A DNA stretch of 8,332 nt, taken from positions 1-8,332 of the forward strand of contig JAOZSS010000102.1 in NCBI GenBank assembly GCA_029939545.1, written 5' to 3'. Below are positions 1-6,601 of this stretch, piece after piece (the stretch's first letter is position 1; every line of letters begins with the position of its first letter). Under the pieces are notes generated by a model. The model saw nothing but the letters and a program-made list of their open reading frames with translations. It did no database searches and was not told where the DNA came from. Origin of the DNA: Kiritimatiellia bacterium. Its GTDB lineage: Bacteria; Verrucomicrobiota; Kiritimatiellia; UBA8416; JABMPJ01. The translations under genes and the position numbers were made by a program.

Positions 1-1
1 T

Positions 2-37
2 GCGTCGGCAATAGGGGCTCTTAAAGCTTATTTTTAG
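2..37 (+). CDS. possible C-terminal tail of an upstream gene (partial)
   Basis: The plus-strand frame beginning at base 2 is open to a TAG at 35-37 and would encode a short tail ending ...GALKAYF. The other two plus frames stop sooner (TAG at 12-14, TAA at 22-24). If the upstream polysaccharide locus continues to the left on this strand, this could be the end of the preceding gene, about 50 bases before the glycosyltransferase at 88. Eleven codons are far too few to show coding, so this is only a possibility. Confidence 0.2.
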   Translation, partial: ASAIGALKAYF

Positions 38-73
38 GACCGGCCCCATTTCGCCGAAGTTGGTGCGAGAGAT

Positions 74-80
74 GGTGGAG
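74..80 (+). promoter_or_regulatory. ribosome binding site for the first glycosyltransferase
   Basis: GGTGGAG lies 7 bases before the ATG at 88. An in-frame TAG at 85-87 directly precedes that ATG, so no earlier start is possible in this frame. The family-conserved beta strand (LKILVCQHGS) begins at residue 11, which fits a start here. Confidence 0.55.
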
Positions 81-87
81 ATGTTAG

Positions 88-1320
88 ATGTTAAGATGTG
101 ATGACCCCTCTGAGGGGTTAAAGATTCTGGTCTGTCAGCATGGATCGAGACACCGCTATGCGATTCCTCGAATGCTGGAGTCTGCTGGAATGCTGAGTGC
201 TCTTTATACAGACTCATCTTCGGCGAGCTTACTCGGGAAATGCTCAGTTGTGCTTGGAGATGTTGCTCCTCCTGCACTGGCCAGATTGGGGCGGAGGAAG
301 ATCGTCGGTGTGCCTGCGCACAAAGTACGATCAAGCGATAGTTACGCGCTTCGTGAGCAGCTTCACGTTTCAAGGCGGCATCGCTTGAAGGGGATTGAGC
401 TGTTTCTGGAGCGTCATCGCCTTCTTTCCCGTAGAATGAAGGCATGGGGAACGCGTGATGCAACCGCGGTCTACTCAATGTATTATGAGAACCTTGACTT
501 CATCAGATGGGCAAAGTCGAAGGGGTGTAAGAGCATCGTGGATGTATATATCAGCCCATTGACTGGGCAGATCATGCAGGAGGAAGCGAATCCATTTGAG
601 ATTCCGGGTGGGTCGCATGATCCAACGTCCATGCAAACTAAGATGGGTTTGTGGCAGCAGGCTGCCGCCCTTGCCGATCTGCTGTTATGCCCATCTGAAT
701 GGGTAGCAGAGGGTGTGCGAGACGCCTCCCCGGAATCGGCACACAAGATCTGTGTCGTGCCTTATGGATGCTCTATTGATTATGCAGGACGCGTTAATCG
801 ACCGAAGGTCGGTAAGGTACTGTTTGCGGGCGACGATGTCGTGCGTAAGGGGCTGCACTATGTGGCACAAGCGGCCACGGAACTGCGAGCGGTCAATAAG
901 GACATCGACATTGAGGTGGCGGGTTCAATACCGGATACGATTCTGCGCCATCCCCTGTGCAGAGATCTGCATTTTGTCGGCAAGCTGAGTTCTGAGCAGA
1001 TGAAACAACGTTATCTTGCTGCTGATGTGTTTGTCCTGCCCTCCTTGTCTGAGGGGTTTGCCGGTGTTGTTGCGGAAGCGATCGGTGCCGGGTGTCCTGT
1101 CATTGTGACCAGAGAAGCGGGGAGCCCGGTCCTGCATGAGCGTGAGGGCTTGATTGTTGCAGCTCGTGACCCGAAGGCTCTGTCGGAGGCCATTTTACGA
1201 ATGGTCCGAGACCGTGAACTACGTGAGGCGTGTGCGAGTCATTGCCTCGATCAGGTTCCTTTCTATGCAGAATCCAGTTGGTCGGAGCGCCTGATCCAGG
1301 CCATTACAAGCCGTCTATAG
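88..1320 (+). CDS. GT4-type (GT-B fold) glycosyltransferase
   Basis: This 410-residue cytoplasmic or membrane-associated glycosyltransferase probably transfers a sugar from a nucleotide-sugar donor to a lipid-linked surface polysaccharide intermediate. The N-terminal Rossmann half starts with ILVCQHGSRHRYAIP (residues 13-27). The linker DLLLCPSEWV (198-207) and VVPYGCSI (223-230) lead into the C-terminal donor-binding half. That half has a phosphate-contact basic patch VVRKG (251-255) and the retaining-GT signature E322-x7-E330 in SEGFAGVVAEA, followed by GCPVIVT. The length is normal for GT4 enzymes and there is no signal peptide or membrane segment. The gene runs alone on the plus strand and converges with the polymerase gene at 1485. 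The ATG at 88 is the only available start upstream of the conserved fold. Donor and acceptor cannot be read from the sequence. The family call is firm and the substrate is unknown. Confidence 0.9.
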   Translation: MLRCDDPSEGLKILVCQHGSRHRYAIPRMLESAGMLSALYTDSSSASLLGKCSVVLGDVAPPALARLGRRKIVGVPAHKVRSSDSYALREQLHVSRRHRLKGIELFLERHRLLSRRMKAWGTRDATAVYSMYYENLDFIRWAKSKGCKSIVDVYISPLTGQIMQEEANPFEIPGGSHDPTSMQTKMGLWQQAAALADLLLCPSEWVAEGVRDASPESAHKICVVPYGCSIDYAGRVNRPKVGKVLFAGDDVVRKGLHYVAQAATELRAVNKDIDIEVAGSIPDTILRHPLCRDLHFVGKLSSEQMKQRYLAADVFVLPSLSEGFAGVVAEAIGAGCPVIVTREAGSPVLHEREGLIVAARDPKALSEAILRMVRDRELREACASHCLDQVPFYAESSWSERLIQAITSRL

Positions 1321-1364
1321 TTCGAGGGCCTAACGGCGTGTTGCCCAAACCATCGGGGTCACTC

Positions 1365-1459
1365 AAAGGAGATGCTTCGACAAGCTCAGCATGACAATGC
1401 CTTGTGAAATTCGGCGATTCCGAAACTGTCATCCCGCGCGCAGTCGAGGGATCTCCTTT
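1365..1459. repeat. dispersed intergenic inverted repeat (REP/MITE-like), possible bidirectional terminator
   Basis: The 164-base gap between two convergent genes holds a long imperfect inverted repeat. The left arm (1365-1396) begins AAAGGAGAT and contains CTTCGACAAGCTCAGC then ATGACA. The right arm (1427-1459) reads TGTCATCC...CAGTCGAGGGATCTCCTTT. The ends pair as AAAGGAGAT with ATCTCCTTT, TGTCAT pairs with ATGACA, and CGAC with GTCG lies between. Inside the loop is a second small hairpin, TTCGG (1410-1414) with CCGAA (1420-1424). The left core also folds on itself (GCTT-CGAC-AAGC, 1374-1385). From memory, this core recurs in the intergenic DNA of many unrelated bacteria and gives spurious small proteins reading HAELVEA; that peptide is encoded here on the minus strand. 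An RNA of either strand could form the hairpin, so it may end both converging transcripts. Termination is inferred. Confidence 0.75.
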
Positions 1460-1484
1460 TGGGAAACAGCCCCCTGAAATCCCG

Positions 1485-2750
1485 TCAACTGGGCTGGATG
1501 GACTCATGTCCCTTTTGTGCTGCGTGAGCCCCGAGGACATACCCGAATCCAAGGAATAGTACGCGATTCACTTGCAGCGAGAGACTGCTCATGGATTGTA
1601 GATATGCAAAGACAAAGAGCGTGTAAACGACGAGTTCCTCGCGGCTCAATCCCGGCCCGCCGCGGATCAGGCGCTGCAGGGCTTTCGTGCCGCTCCACAG
1701 AGAGAAGATGAGGAAGGGAAGGCCAAGCATGCCAAACCGCACAGCGATCTCTAACCACTGGTTGTGAGGGTAGCTGTTGTACTTTGGCAACCCATTCAAC
1801 CACCAGTGACCGACTATGTGTCGGTAGTACTCCATCTGACTCCTTCTGGCGCTGATAGACATATCGCGGATTTGCGAGCTTTCTATGTCTTCTATTATGC
1901 TGGTGAAGCGATATTTTAGATGATCTATCCGGTTTTGTATCACCGGGTACCTTCTTGCTGCATACGTTGTAACGAGTCCAGTAATCAGGACCAAGACCAG
2001 CACTTGGAGAAGTCGGTATATCCTGGAAAGGCCTATTCGCTGAACGAACAGCAGGAGCACACCGACGACGGCGCCCCACAAGACCGCACCCCGGCTGGCG
2101 CTGCCGAGAACCAATACTGTCGTGGACGCAGCAGCACCAGAACATAAGATGCGTGATACAGACGATTTATCCTTAATTGCCAGCACCAGGAAGATCAACC
2201 CAAGGCACATGTTGACATAGGCAACCCCATTTGGGTTGAGATCCATATCGCCAAATGCCCTACTGCCGTGAACCCCTATGGCCTGTAATCGCCTGGCAAA
2301 AAAGATGGAGAGTCCAATGACGACAGCGGCCATGCCTACATGGATTCCCGAAGTGGGGTGCTGCGGGACTCGATGTTGCGTGGCTCCCAACACAAAGCCG
2401 CAGATGAGAAGTGCAATGACAATCAGGTGAAAAGTAATCGCAAGTGGGCTAGAGAGCACTTCGTGTTTCAACACCACTGAATTCACCATAAGCACTGTCG
2501 CATAGTAGACGGCACCGCCAATCCAGGTCGTGCCCTTAGGGCGCAATTGGCCTCGCCACAAGCAGCAGCCCACGATGAGCAAGAAGCCGCAGACGAGACT
2601 GGCGCGACCTATGTTTCTCCCCAGAACAAGGGTGACGGACTGACTCCAGTGCAGGAGAATCAGCCCGGAGATTAATGCGGTCTCACTCTTGCAGAACGCG
2701 ATTAGTGCCTTCCCTGTATCTCCTTGTGATGTGTCTGTCCGGAATCTCAT
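1485..2750 (-). CDS. O-antigen polymerase/ligase-like membrane protein (Wzy_C superfamily)
   Basis: This 421-residue polytopic inner-membrane protein is of the Wzy/WaaL type. It would polymerise lipid-linked repeat units or ligate a finished glycan to an acceptor on the periplasmic face. Hydrophobic stretches cover roughly residues 24-42, 50-64, 76-92, 101-123, 137-152, 176-192, 203-236, 246-263, 336-353 and 375-408. Family landmarks are LNPNGVAYVN (171-180), LGSASRGAVLWGA (215-227), and a large loop between about 264 and 335 ending in YPHNQWLEIAVRFGMLG (327-343). Its HN pair (329-330) matches the HNxxLE motif of O-antigen ligases. I chose the ATG at 2750 over an in-frame ATG 27 codons upstream (2831). 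It overlaps the stop of the preceding glycosyltransferase as ATGA (2747-2750) and has GGAG at proper spacing. The longer version would add a charged extension lying inside the glycosyltransferase gene. Polymerase and ligase cannot be told apart from sequence alone. Confidence 0.85.
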   Translation of the reverse strand: MRFRTDTSQGDTGKALIAFCKSETALISGLILLHWSQSVTLVLGRNIGRASLVCGFLLIVGCCLWRGQLRPKGTTWIGGAVYYATVLMVNSVVLKHEVLSSPLAITFHLIVIALLICGFVLGATQHRVPQHPTSGIHVGMAAVVIGLSIFFARRLQAIGVHGSRAFGDMDLNPNGVAYVNMCLGLIFLVLAIKDKSSVSRILCSGAAASTTVLVLGSASRGAVLWGAVVGVLLLFVQRIGLSRIYRLLQVLVLVLITGLVTTYAARRYPVIQNRIDHLKYRFTSIIEDIESSQIRDMSISARRSQMEYYRHIVGHWWLNGLPKYNSYPHNQWLEIAVRFGMLGLPFLIFSLWSGTKALQRLIRGGPGLSREELVVYTLFVFAYLQSMSSLSLQVNRVLFLGFGYVLGAHAAQKGHESIQPS

Positions 2751-4015
2751 CTTCCTGGCTCCGAGGAACCGCCTGTCGCCCGTCCGCTCCCAGAATGCTG
2801 TTCGTGTACGGACTCCATCACGTAATCCCACGACAGTCGCCGCTCGTCGTGGGGTCTACCCAACCGTTCGCGCAGACGATCCGTCCACGCCGCTCTAAAG
2901 TTTGATTCGCTGTGAAAAGCAGCAAAGCGAATCGCCGGTTCGCGCCATACATGAGCGGGTGCCTGGTCCAGGGAATGGGTCAACTCTCTCGCAAGTTCAT
3001 CTACGGACTCACTGTGGCACACGCTCCCCAAACCGAATAGAGGAACGATATGACCTAGCCAGCCATAGTCCGTAGAAAGAAGAAACCGTTGTGCTGCCGC
3101 AGCCCGGATGGCGATACTTGCAGATCCTATGTGATGTCGATAGGGCGTACACACCACATCGGAAGCAGTGACTGCCAGATTGAGCTCCACATCGCTAATG
3201 AATCGATTTGCCGTAATGACGCGATCACGAAGCAACAACTCTTTGCAGTCGCGGTCGACGAGCTCGCGCATTTCTGGAGAGAGACGCCCTACCAACAGCA
3301 GCCGATCATCCTCTGCAAGATTCGCCTTCTTGAAGGCGTGTATGAGCACGTCTGTTCCTTTTCGTCTGTCGAGGGATCCCGCCGCCACAACATAGCGACC
3401 GTTTTCAGGCAAACCTAATCGCTTACGAGCTTCTTTGCGGGGTATGTCCACCATTGGAGGAACGGGATCTGGCAACAATGACAGTCGATCAGCGAACGCC
3501 CCACCCCGGGATTTGAGTATCCGATATACAAACGGATCCAATAGATGCAACCTGTCCCATTGGCCGCGCATGACGAGCCGCATAGAAGCCTTAACCCGCA
3601 AGGAAGCCCCTATGCCTGACTGCGGATAAGCGAAAGACCCTCGCATAAGCAATCCTTCCATCTCAGTGTGTCGATGGAGTGATTGTTTGCCCAGGATCTG
3701 ATGCAGTCCCATTGCTTGTGCATACCCATCTGCATGAGGAATAAATACATACTCCGCCCGAGAACGACGTACCGCCTCCAGCACTTCACGTGGTTTATAC
3801 CACGCTGACCATTGGGAGTGCTCTGGCAGCCAGGCGTCAATGTCAACATGGCCTTCAAATGAGGCCAGCTGTGAACGGTATTCTTCCGTCCCCACCGCAG
3901 ACTTAGGAATCGCCAACGTGACCTCTCCGCTTAGTGCGCAAAGAGACGGAAGGAGTAATCGAACATTCGGGAAACGATGGCCACTATGACCGTGCTCAAT
4001 CAGTAATATACGCAT
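2747..4015 (-). CDS. divergent GT4-like glycosyltransferase lacking the EX7E glutamates
   Basis: This 422-residue protein has a GT-B-like layout. An N-terminal strand MRILLIEHGHSGHRF opens the first Rossmann half. The linker LPDPVPP (181-187) leads into the second half, which begins YVVAAGSLDRRKGTDVLIHAF (208-228). R218 and K219 in the RRKG motif are the expected diphosphate-binding residues. LLLVG (239-243) and ASDVVCTPY (284-292) follow the usual GT4 order. The segment that normally carries the two glutamates reads PYRHHIGSASIAIRAAA. Aligned with the neighbouring GT at 88-1320, E322 corresponds to H295 and E330 to I303, so both acids are missing. The last 15 residues are a Gly/Ser-rich tail. 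AAGGGA sits 6 bases before the ATG at 4015. It is the first gene of a two-gene operon with the polymerase and probably builds the same glycan. Activity and donor are uncertain. Confidence 0.8.
   Translation of the reverse strand: MRILLIEHGHSGHRFPNVRLLLPSLCALSGEVTLAIPKSAVGTEEYRSQLASFEGHVDIDAWLPEHSQWSAWYKPREVLEAVRRSRAEYVFIPHADGYAQAMGLHQILGKQSLHRHTEMEGLLMRGSFAYPQSGIGASLRVKASMRLVMRGQWDRLHLLDPFVYRILKSRGGAFADRLSLLPDPVPPMVDIPRKEARKRLGLPENGRYVVAAGSLDRRKGTDVLIHAFKKANLAEDDRLLLVGRLSPEMRELVDRDCKELLLRDRVITANRFISDVELNLAVTASDVVCTPYRHHIGSASIAIRAAAAQRFLLSTDYGWLGHIVPLFGLGSVCHSESVDELARELTHSLDQAPAHVWREPAIRFAAFHSESNFRAAWTDRLRERLGRPHDERRLSWDYVMESVHEQHSGSGRATGGSSEPGR
2751..2762 (-). promoter_or_regulatory. ribosome binding site deciding the polymerase start
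   Basis: On the minus strand GGAG (2762-2759) lies 8 bases before the ATG at 2750, and AGGAAG directly abuts the ATG. Together with the 4-base ATGA stop/start overlap this supports translation coupled to the upstream glycosyltransferase. Confidence 0.5.
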
Positions 4016-4280
4016 GCATATCCCTTATGCTCTACTTCGACCCAACAAAGAATATCCTCTCTCGGGAACTCCCCTGCGACCGGTCCAAAGATACCTGTGA
4101 CCGATGCCGAGCGTAGAAGGACCCCGGCCCTAGGTCAAGATTCAGATGGGGGTACCTTTCCCAGCGATGGGGTTTCTGGATGGGTGCCGCCACTTTGACT
4201 TGATTTCTCCCGCTTCTAGCTCCACCCTATCACAATCAACAAGTCGGTGCTTAGCGTTACGATAGCAGGACACGAGGACT
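4016..4280. other. divergent intergenic region between glycosyltransferase operons
   Basis: These 265 bases hold no credible gene. They contain a candidate minus-strand promoter (4110-4138), a perfect 8-base palindrome GACCGGTC (4078-4085) just downstream of it, and three GATGGG copies (4145, 4166, 4179) beside a GGTACC palindrome (4151-4156). TTGACT at 4195-4200 could be a -35 for the plus-strand gene, but no -10 lies 16-18 bases after it, so I do not call a promoter on that strand. Confidence 0.5.
4110..4138 (-). promoter_or_regulatory. candidate sigma70-like promoter for the glycosyltransferase-polymerase operon
   Basis: On the minus strand, TTGACC (4138-4133, five of six consensus bases) is followed after 17 bases by TACGCT (4115-4110, three of six). 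Transcription would begin near 4103, giving a leader of about 88 bases before the ATG at 4015. The palindrome GACCGGTC at 4078-4085 would lie in this leader and could be an operator. The weak -10 makes this tentative. Confidence 0.35.
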
Positions 4281-5633
4281 ATGCCGGTGTTGACGTCACA
4301 ATACTTAGTTCCTTCCGGTACCACCCGTCGCGTCCTGCTGGGGCTGGTGGCCGTTCTGCTGGTCGGGTTCTTTATCCAGATATTCGGCCCGCTGCGTGTT
4401 GATACCGACGTGGTATACTATCTCTCGATCGCCGCTTCGTTTGCGGACGGGCACGGACTGAATCTATATGGAAATCCAAGCCCGCTCCCTGTCGGATATC
4501 CGATTATCGTAGGGCTTATGGATCGTGCAGGGTTTGCCGGAGCCCCGGCGTTTGTTGTCGTGAATCTGGTTTGTCTTGTCGCGGCACTTGCGCTGCTCTA
4601 TTCCATTCTCAGAGCAGAGCGTGACGGAAGCGCCACAACCGCACTGGCTCTGATTGTGCTGTTCTTGAGTTCGTTTGTGATCATCAAGTACTTGCCACGG
4701 GCGCGCTCCGAGGTGGTTAGCCTGTTCGCATCATGGGCTGCGCTCTGGTGTCTGGCCGCTGGCAGGCGAGCACACGGACAGAGAAGACTAGGGTTGCTTC
4801 TGGCGGGAGCATTCCTGATCGTGCCGGCGATAAGCATCCGGGCGGCCGGTGTGGCGCTAATCCCCGCATTGGCGTGGGCGTTGGTTCCTCCAGGAATTCG
4901 GCTGATCGATGCCGAACACCGGGCACGGTTCTGGTGCGTGATTCTGGGATTAGCGGCCCTGCTTGGTGCTACGGTGTTCTGGGCTGTTACGTCGACGGAG
5001 TACGTCCAGGACTGGGTTTGCCAGCTAGAGGCGGCGTCGCTGAAGTGGCAGCTGTTTTACACGGCACGTGCAAAATTGAACGAGCTCGGACAATTGGCGT
5101 TGAATGTGCCGGAAAGCATAACGCCGTCTGCTCTGAGGTCGGGCCTGAAGCTCACGGGTTTCGTAGTGTGTCTGTTCATCATTCGTGCGCTCTGGAGTCG
5201 ACGCAGGAATCTGTCGACGGTCGACGTCTTTGTCCTGGCTAATCTGGGCATACTGTTCCTGTGGCCTGGAGATGCCCCCCGGTTCTGGTTGCCGATTCTT
5301 CCGTTTGTCGGTTTGTACACAGTCTCCGTCGTCGCCGAGAAGATTCCTGCCAGGCCAAGAGCGATATTCACTGGCCTCTATCTGATGATCTATGTGGCGC
5401 TCGGAATCGGGTTCCAGGTGGTTCTGACCCGGGAGGCGTTCTCGGAAGACTTTGCGACCACCTATGGCGACAGCTCGCTTTCAGAAGAGTACCACGCTGC
5501 TTTCGATGGCCCAGGTCATGGCGAGCTTGACAACGCAGACGCATTCAGGGTGTTGCTGCGATATGACGCAAAGGCTTCGGCGGAGTGGGATCGGACAAAG
5601 TACCGACCGTACTGCGTTTCCGACGACGGCTGA
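4281..5633 (+). CDS. GT-C (GT39/PMT-like) polytopic membrane glycosyltransferase
   Basis: This 450-residue integral membrane protein has about ten hydrophobic segments, roughly at residues 18-36, 88-110, 119-136, 145-160, 170-182, 187-203, 216-236, 291-304, 314-328 and 333-382. After the first segment comes the acidic motif D41-T-D43 in RVDTDVVYYLSIA, then GNPSPLPVGYPIIVGL (64-79). This matches the first periplasmic loop of GT-C enzymes, where an Asp is catalytic and a proline-rich stretch precedes the second segment. RFWLPILPF (334-342) resembles the R-Y/F-x-L-P motif late in GT39/ArnT-like proteins. The family uses polyprenyl-phosphate-linked sugars on the periplasmic side. The C-terminus (about 383-450) is a hydrophilic tail, short for a soluble domain. 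The ATG has GAGG 3 bases upstream and AGGA 10 bases upstream. The gene stands alone, divergent from the operon to its left and convergent with the exonuclease gene 29 bases downstream. Substrate unknown. Confidence 0.75.
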   Translation: MPVLTSQYLVPSGTTRRVLLGLVAVLLVGFFIQIFGPLRVDTDVVYYLSIAASFADGHGLNLYGNPSPLPVGYPIIVGLMDRAGFAGAPAFVVVNLVCLVAALALLYSILRAERDGSATTALALIVLFLSSFVIIKYLPRARSEVVSLFASWAALWCLAAGRRAHGQRRLGLLLAGAFLIVPAISIRAAGVALIPALAWALVPPGIRLIDAEHRARFWCVILGLAALLGATVFWAVTSTEYVQDWVCQLEAASLKWQLFYTARAKLNELGQLALNVPESITPSALRSGLKLTGFVVCLFIIRALWSRRRNLSTVDVFVLANLGILFLWPGDAPRFWLPILPFVGLYTVSVVAEKIPARPRAIFTGLYLMIYVALGIGFQVVLTREAFSEDFATTYGDSSLSEEYHAAFDGPGHGELDNADAFRVLLRYDAKASAEWDRTKYRPYCVSDDG

Positions 5634-5662
5634 ACCACCGCAGGGCGCATGGGAAACAGTGA

Positions 5663-6163
5663 TCAGGGGCTATGATGGCGTAGGTAGAGGTGGGCGCAGC
5701 CGATAGCGTCGGAGAGGACTTCGTGGTGTTGGAGGGGGATGCCGAGACGTGCGCAGCAGGCATTGAGTTTGTACGGGACGAAACCCTTGGCTTTGTAGAT
5801 GCGCATCGTGCATTCCCAACGCTCCGCCAGTCCCAGTTCGCCGTAGTCCAGGCTGTAGTGCTCCATGGTGCGCCGGAGGACACTGCGGTCGAAGACTTCG
5901 TTGTGCGCGACGAGCGTGGAGTCCTGAAGCCGCGCCCTGATCTCGGGGTAGAGATCTTGGAAGGTGGGTGCGGCGATGGTGTCTTCGGGATGAATGCCGT
6001 GGACGGCGATGTTCATGCCGAAGTAGTCGTTGCTTGGTGGTCGGATCAGTGAATGGAAGGTGTCGGCAATCACGCCGTCCTCGACAGTGACAATGCCCAC
6101 CGCACAGGCGCTGCTGCGCTTGCGCTTGGCGGTTTCAAAATCGATCGCAGTGTAGTTCAACAT
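5663..6163 (-). CDS. DEDDh-type 3'-5' exonuclease (DnaQ/RNase T superfamily)
   Basis: This 166-residue stand-alone exonuclease domain resembles the proofreading epsilon subunit of DNA polymerase III. All five catalytic positions are visible: D8 and E10 in AIDFETA, D92 in AHNEVFDRSVL, and H147 with D152 in HHEVLSDA (H-x4-D, so the DEDDh class). It should therefore bind two metal ions and remove nucleotides from 3' ends. It is only the nuclease domain, without the polymerase-binding tail of true DnaQ and without a BRCT or UvrC-like fusion, so it is probably an accessory repair or RNA/DNA-trimming nuclease rather than the replicative proofreader. The start at 6163 puts the first strand at residues 3-8, as expected, with GAGG 9 bases upstream. 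It lies 18 bases after ridA on the same strand and is probably the last gene of the ilvA-ridA transcript. No functional link to those genes is evident. Confidence 0.88.
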   Translation of the reverse strand: MLNYTAIDFETAKRKRSSACAVGIVTVEDGVIADTFHSLIRPPSNDYFGMNIAVHGIHPEDTIAAPTFQDLYPEIRARLQDSTLVAHNEVFDRSVLRRTMEHYSLDYGELGLAERWECTMRIYKAKGFVPYKLNACCARLGIPLQHHEVLSDAIGCAHLYLRHHSP

Positions 6164-6181
6164 GTTTCGGGACCTCGTGTT

Positions 6182-6556
6182 CTACCTGGGGGCGATGCAC
6201 TCGATCTCGACGTGGGCGTTGAGGGGGAGGTTGGCGACTTCGACGGTTGAGCGGGCAGGTTTGTGGGTGTCGAAGTTTTCGGCGTAGACGGCATTCATGG
6301 CGGCGAAGTCGTCCATGCTGGCAAGAAAGACGGTGGTCTTGACGACATGGTTGAGGGAAAGGCCCGCGGCCTCGAGTACGGCACGGATGTTCTGGAAGAC
6401 CCGGGCGGTCTGGGTGGCGACGTCGTCACCGACGAGCGTCATGGTTTCCGGATCGAGAGGGACCTGACCGGAGCAGAAAACGTGCGCGCCGCTGTCAACG
6501 GCTTGGCTGTAGGGGCCAATGGCGGCGGGGGCGGATTCGGTTGCGATGATCTTCAT
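6182..6556 (-). CDS. ridA: RidA family 2-iminobutanoate/2-iminopropanoate deaminase
   Basis: This 124-residue protein has the full RidA/YjgF/TdcF layout: an N-terminal APAAIGPYSQAV (9-20), then FCSGQVPLDP (27-36), the central helix VFQNIRAVLEAAG (53-65), VVKTTVFLASMDDFAAMN (71-88), and the signature PARSTVEVANLP (100-111). The substrate-carboxylate arginine is R102 and the late glutamate is E119 in VEIECIA. The cysteine that follows R-S in E. coli RidA is a threonine here (T104), as in many active homologues. The family forms cytosolic trimers that hydrolyse reactive enamine/imine intermediates to 2-keto acids, preventing damage to PLP enzymes. The gene follows ilvA after 45 bases on the same strand. 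IlvA is a major source of 2-aminocrotonate, so the pairing gives a clear job: clearing IlvA's intermediate on the way to 2-oxobutanoate. AGGAG lies 11 bases before the ATG. Confidence 0.95.
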   Translation of the reverse strand: MKIIATESAPAAIGPYSQAVDSGAHVFCSGQVPLDPETMTLVGDDVATQTARVFQNIRAVLEAAGLSLNHVVKTTVFLASMDDFAAMNAVYAENFDTHKPARSTVEVANLPLNAHVEIECIAPR

Positions 6557-6573
6557 GCTGTCTCTTTCTCCTG

Positions 6574-6589
6574 CCGCGCCCTGGCGCGG
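6574..6589. repeat. GC-only hairpin between ilvA and ridA
   Basis: CCGCGCC (6574-6580) and GGCGCGG (6583-6589) form a perfect 7-base inverted repeat, which would fold as a 6-base-pair stem with a 4-base loop. On the minus-strand transcript it ends one base before the ridA Shine-Dalgarno sequence (AGGAG, 6572-6568). No U-run follows, so it is not a standard terminator. It could modulate ridA translation or protect a processed mRNA end; both roles are inferred. Confidence 0.5.
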
Positions 6590-6601
6590 CGCCGCGCTGT
6601 T

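Noticed and set aside
1304..1552. 82-codon minus-strand open frame containing HAELVEA
   Set aside because: The peptide comes from the intergenic inverted repeat. This reading is a known annotation artefact of that repeat family, and the frame also overlaps the ends of both neighbouring genes.
1504..2145. 213-codon minus-strand open frame inside the polymerase gene
   Set aside because: It is an Arg/Pro/Ser-rich out-of-frame reading of the polymerase gene, whose own frame shows clear membrane segments and family motifs.
3360..3385. CTGTCGAGGGATCCC inside the minus-strand glycosyltransferase resembles the right arm of the intergenic repeat
   Set aside because: It encodes the conserved GSLDR part of the phosphate-binding motif, so the similarity is a short coincidence in coding sequence.
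4195..4233. TTGACT (4195-4200) with TATCAC (4228-4233) as a promoter for the GT-C gene
   Set aside because: The spacing is 27 bases, far from the 16-18 expected, and no better -10 lies in range.
4142..4324. 60-codon minus-strand open frame at the start of the GT-C gene
   Set aside because: It overlaps the start of a well-supported gene, has no family resemblance, and lies mostly in the regulatory gap.
5634..5662. Terminator between the convergent GT-C and exonuclease genes
   Set aside because: The 29-base gap contains no convincing inverted repeat or T-run.
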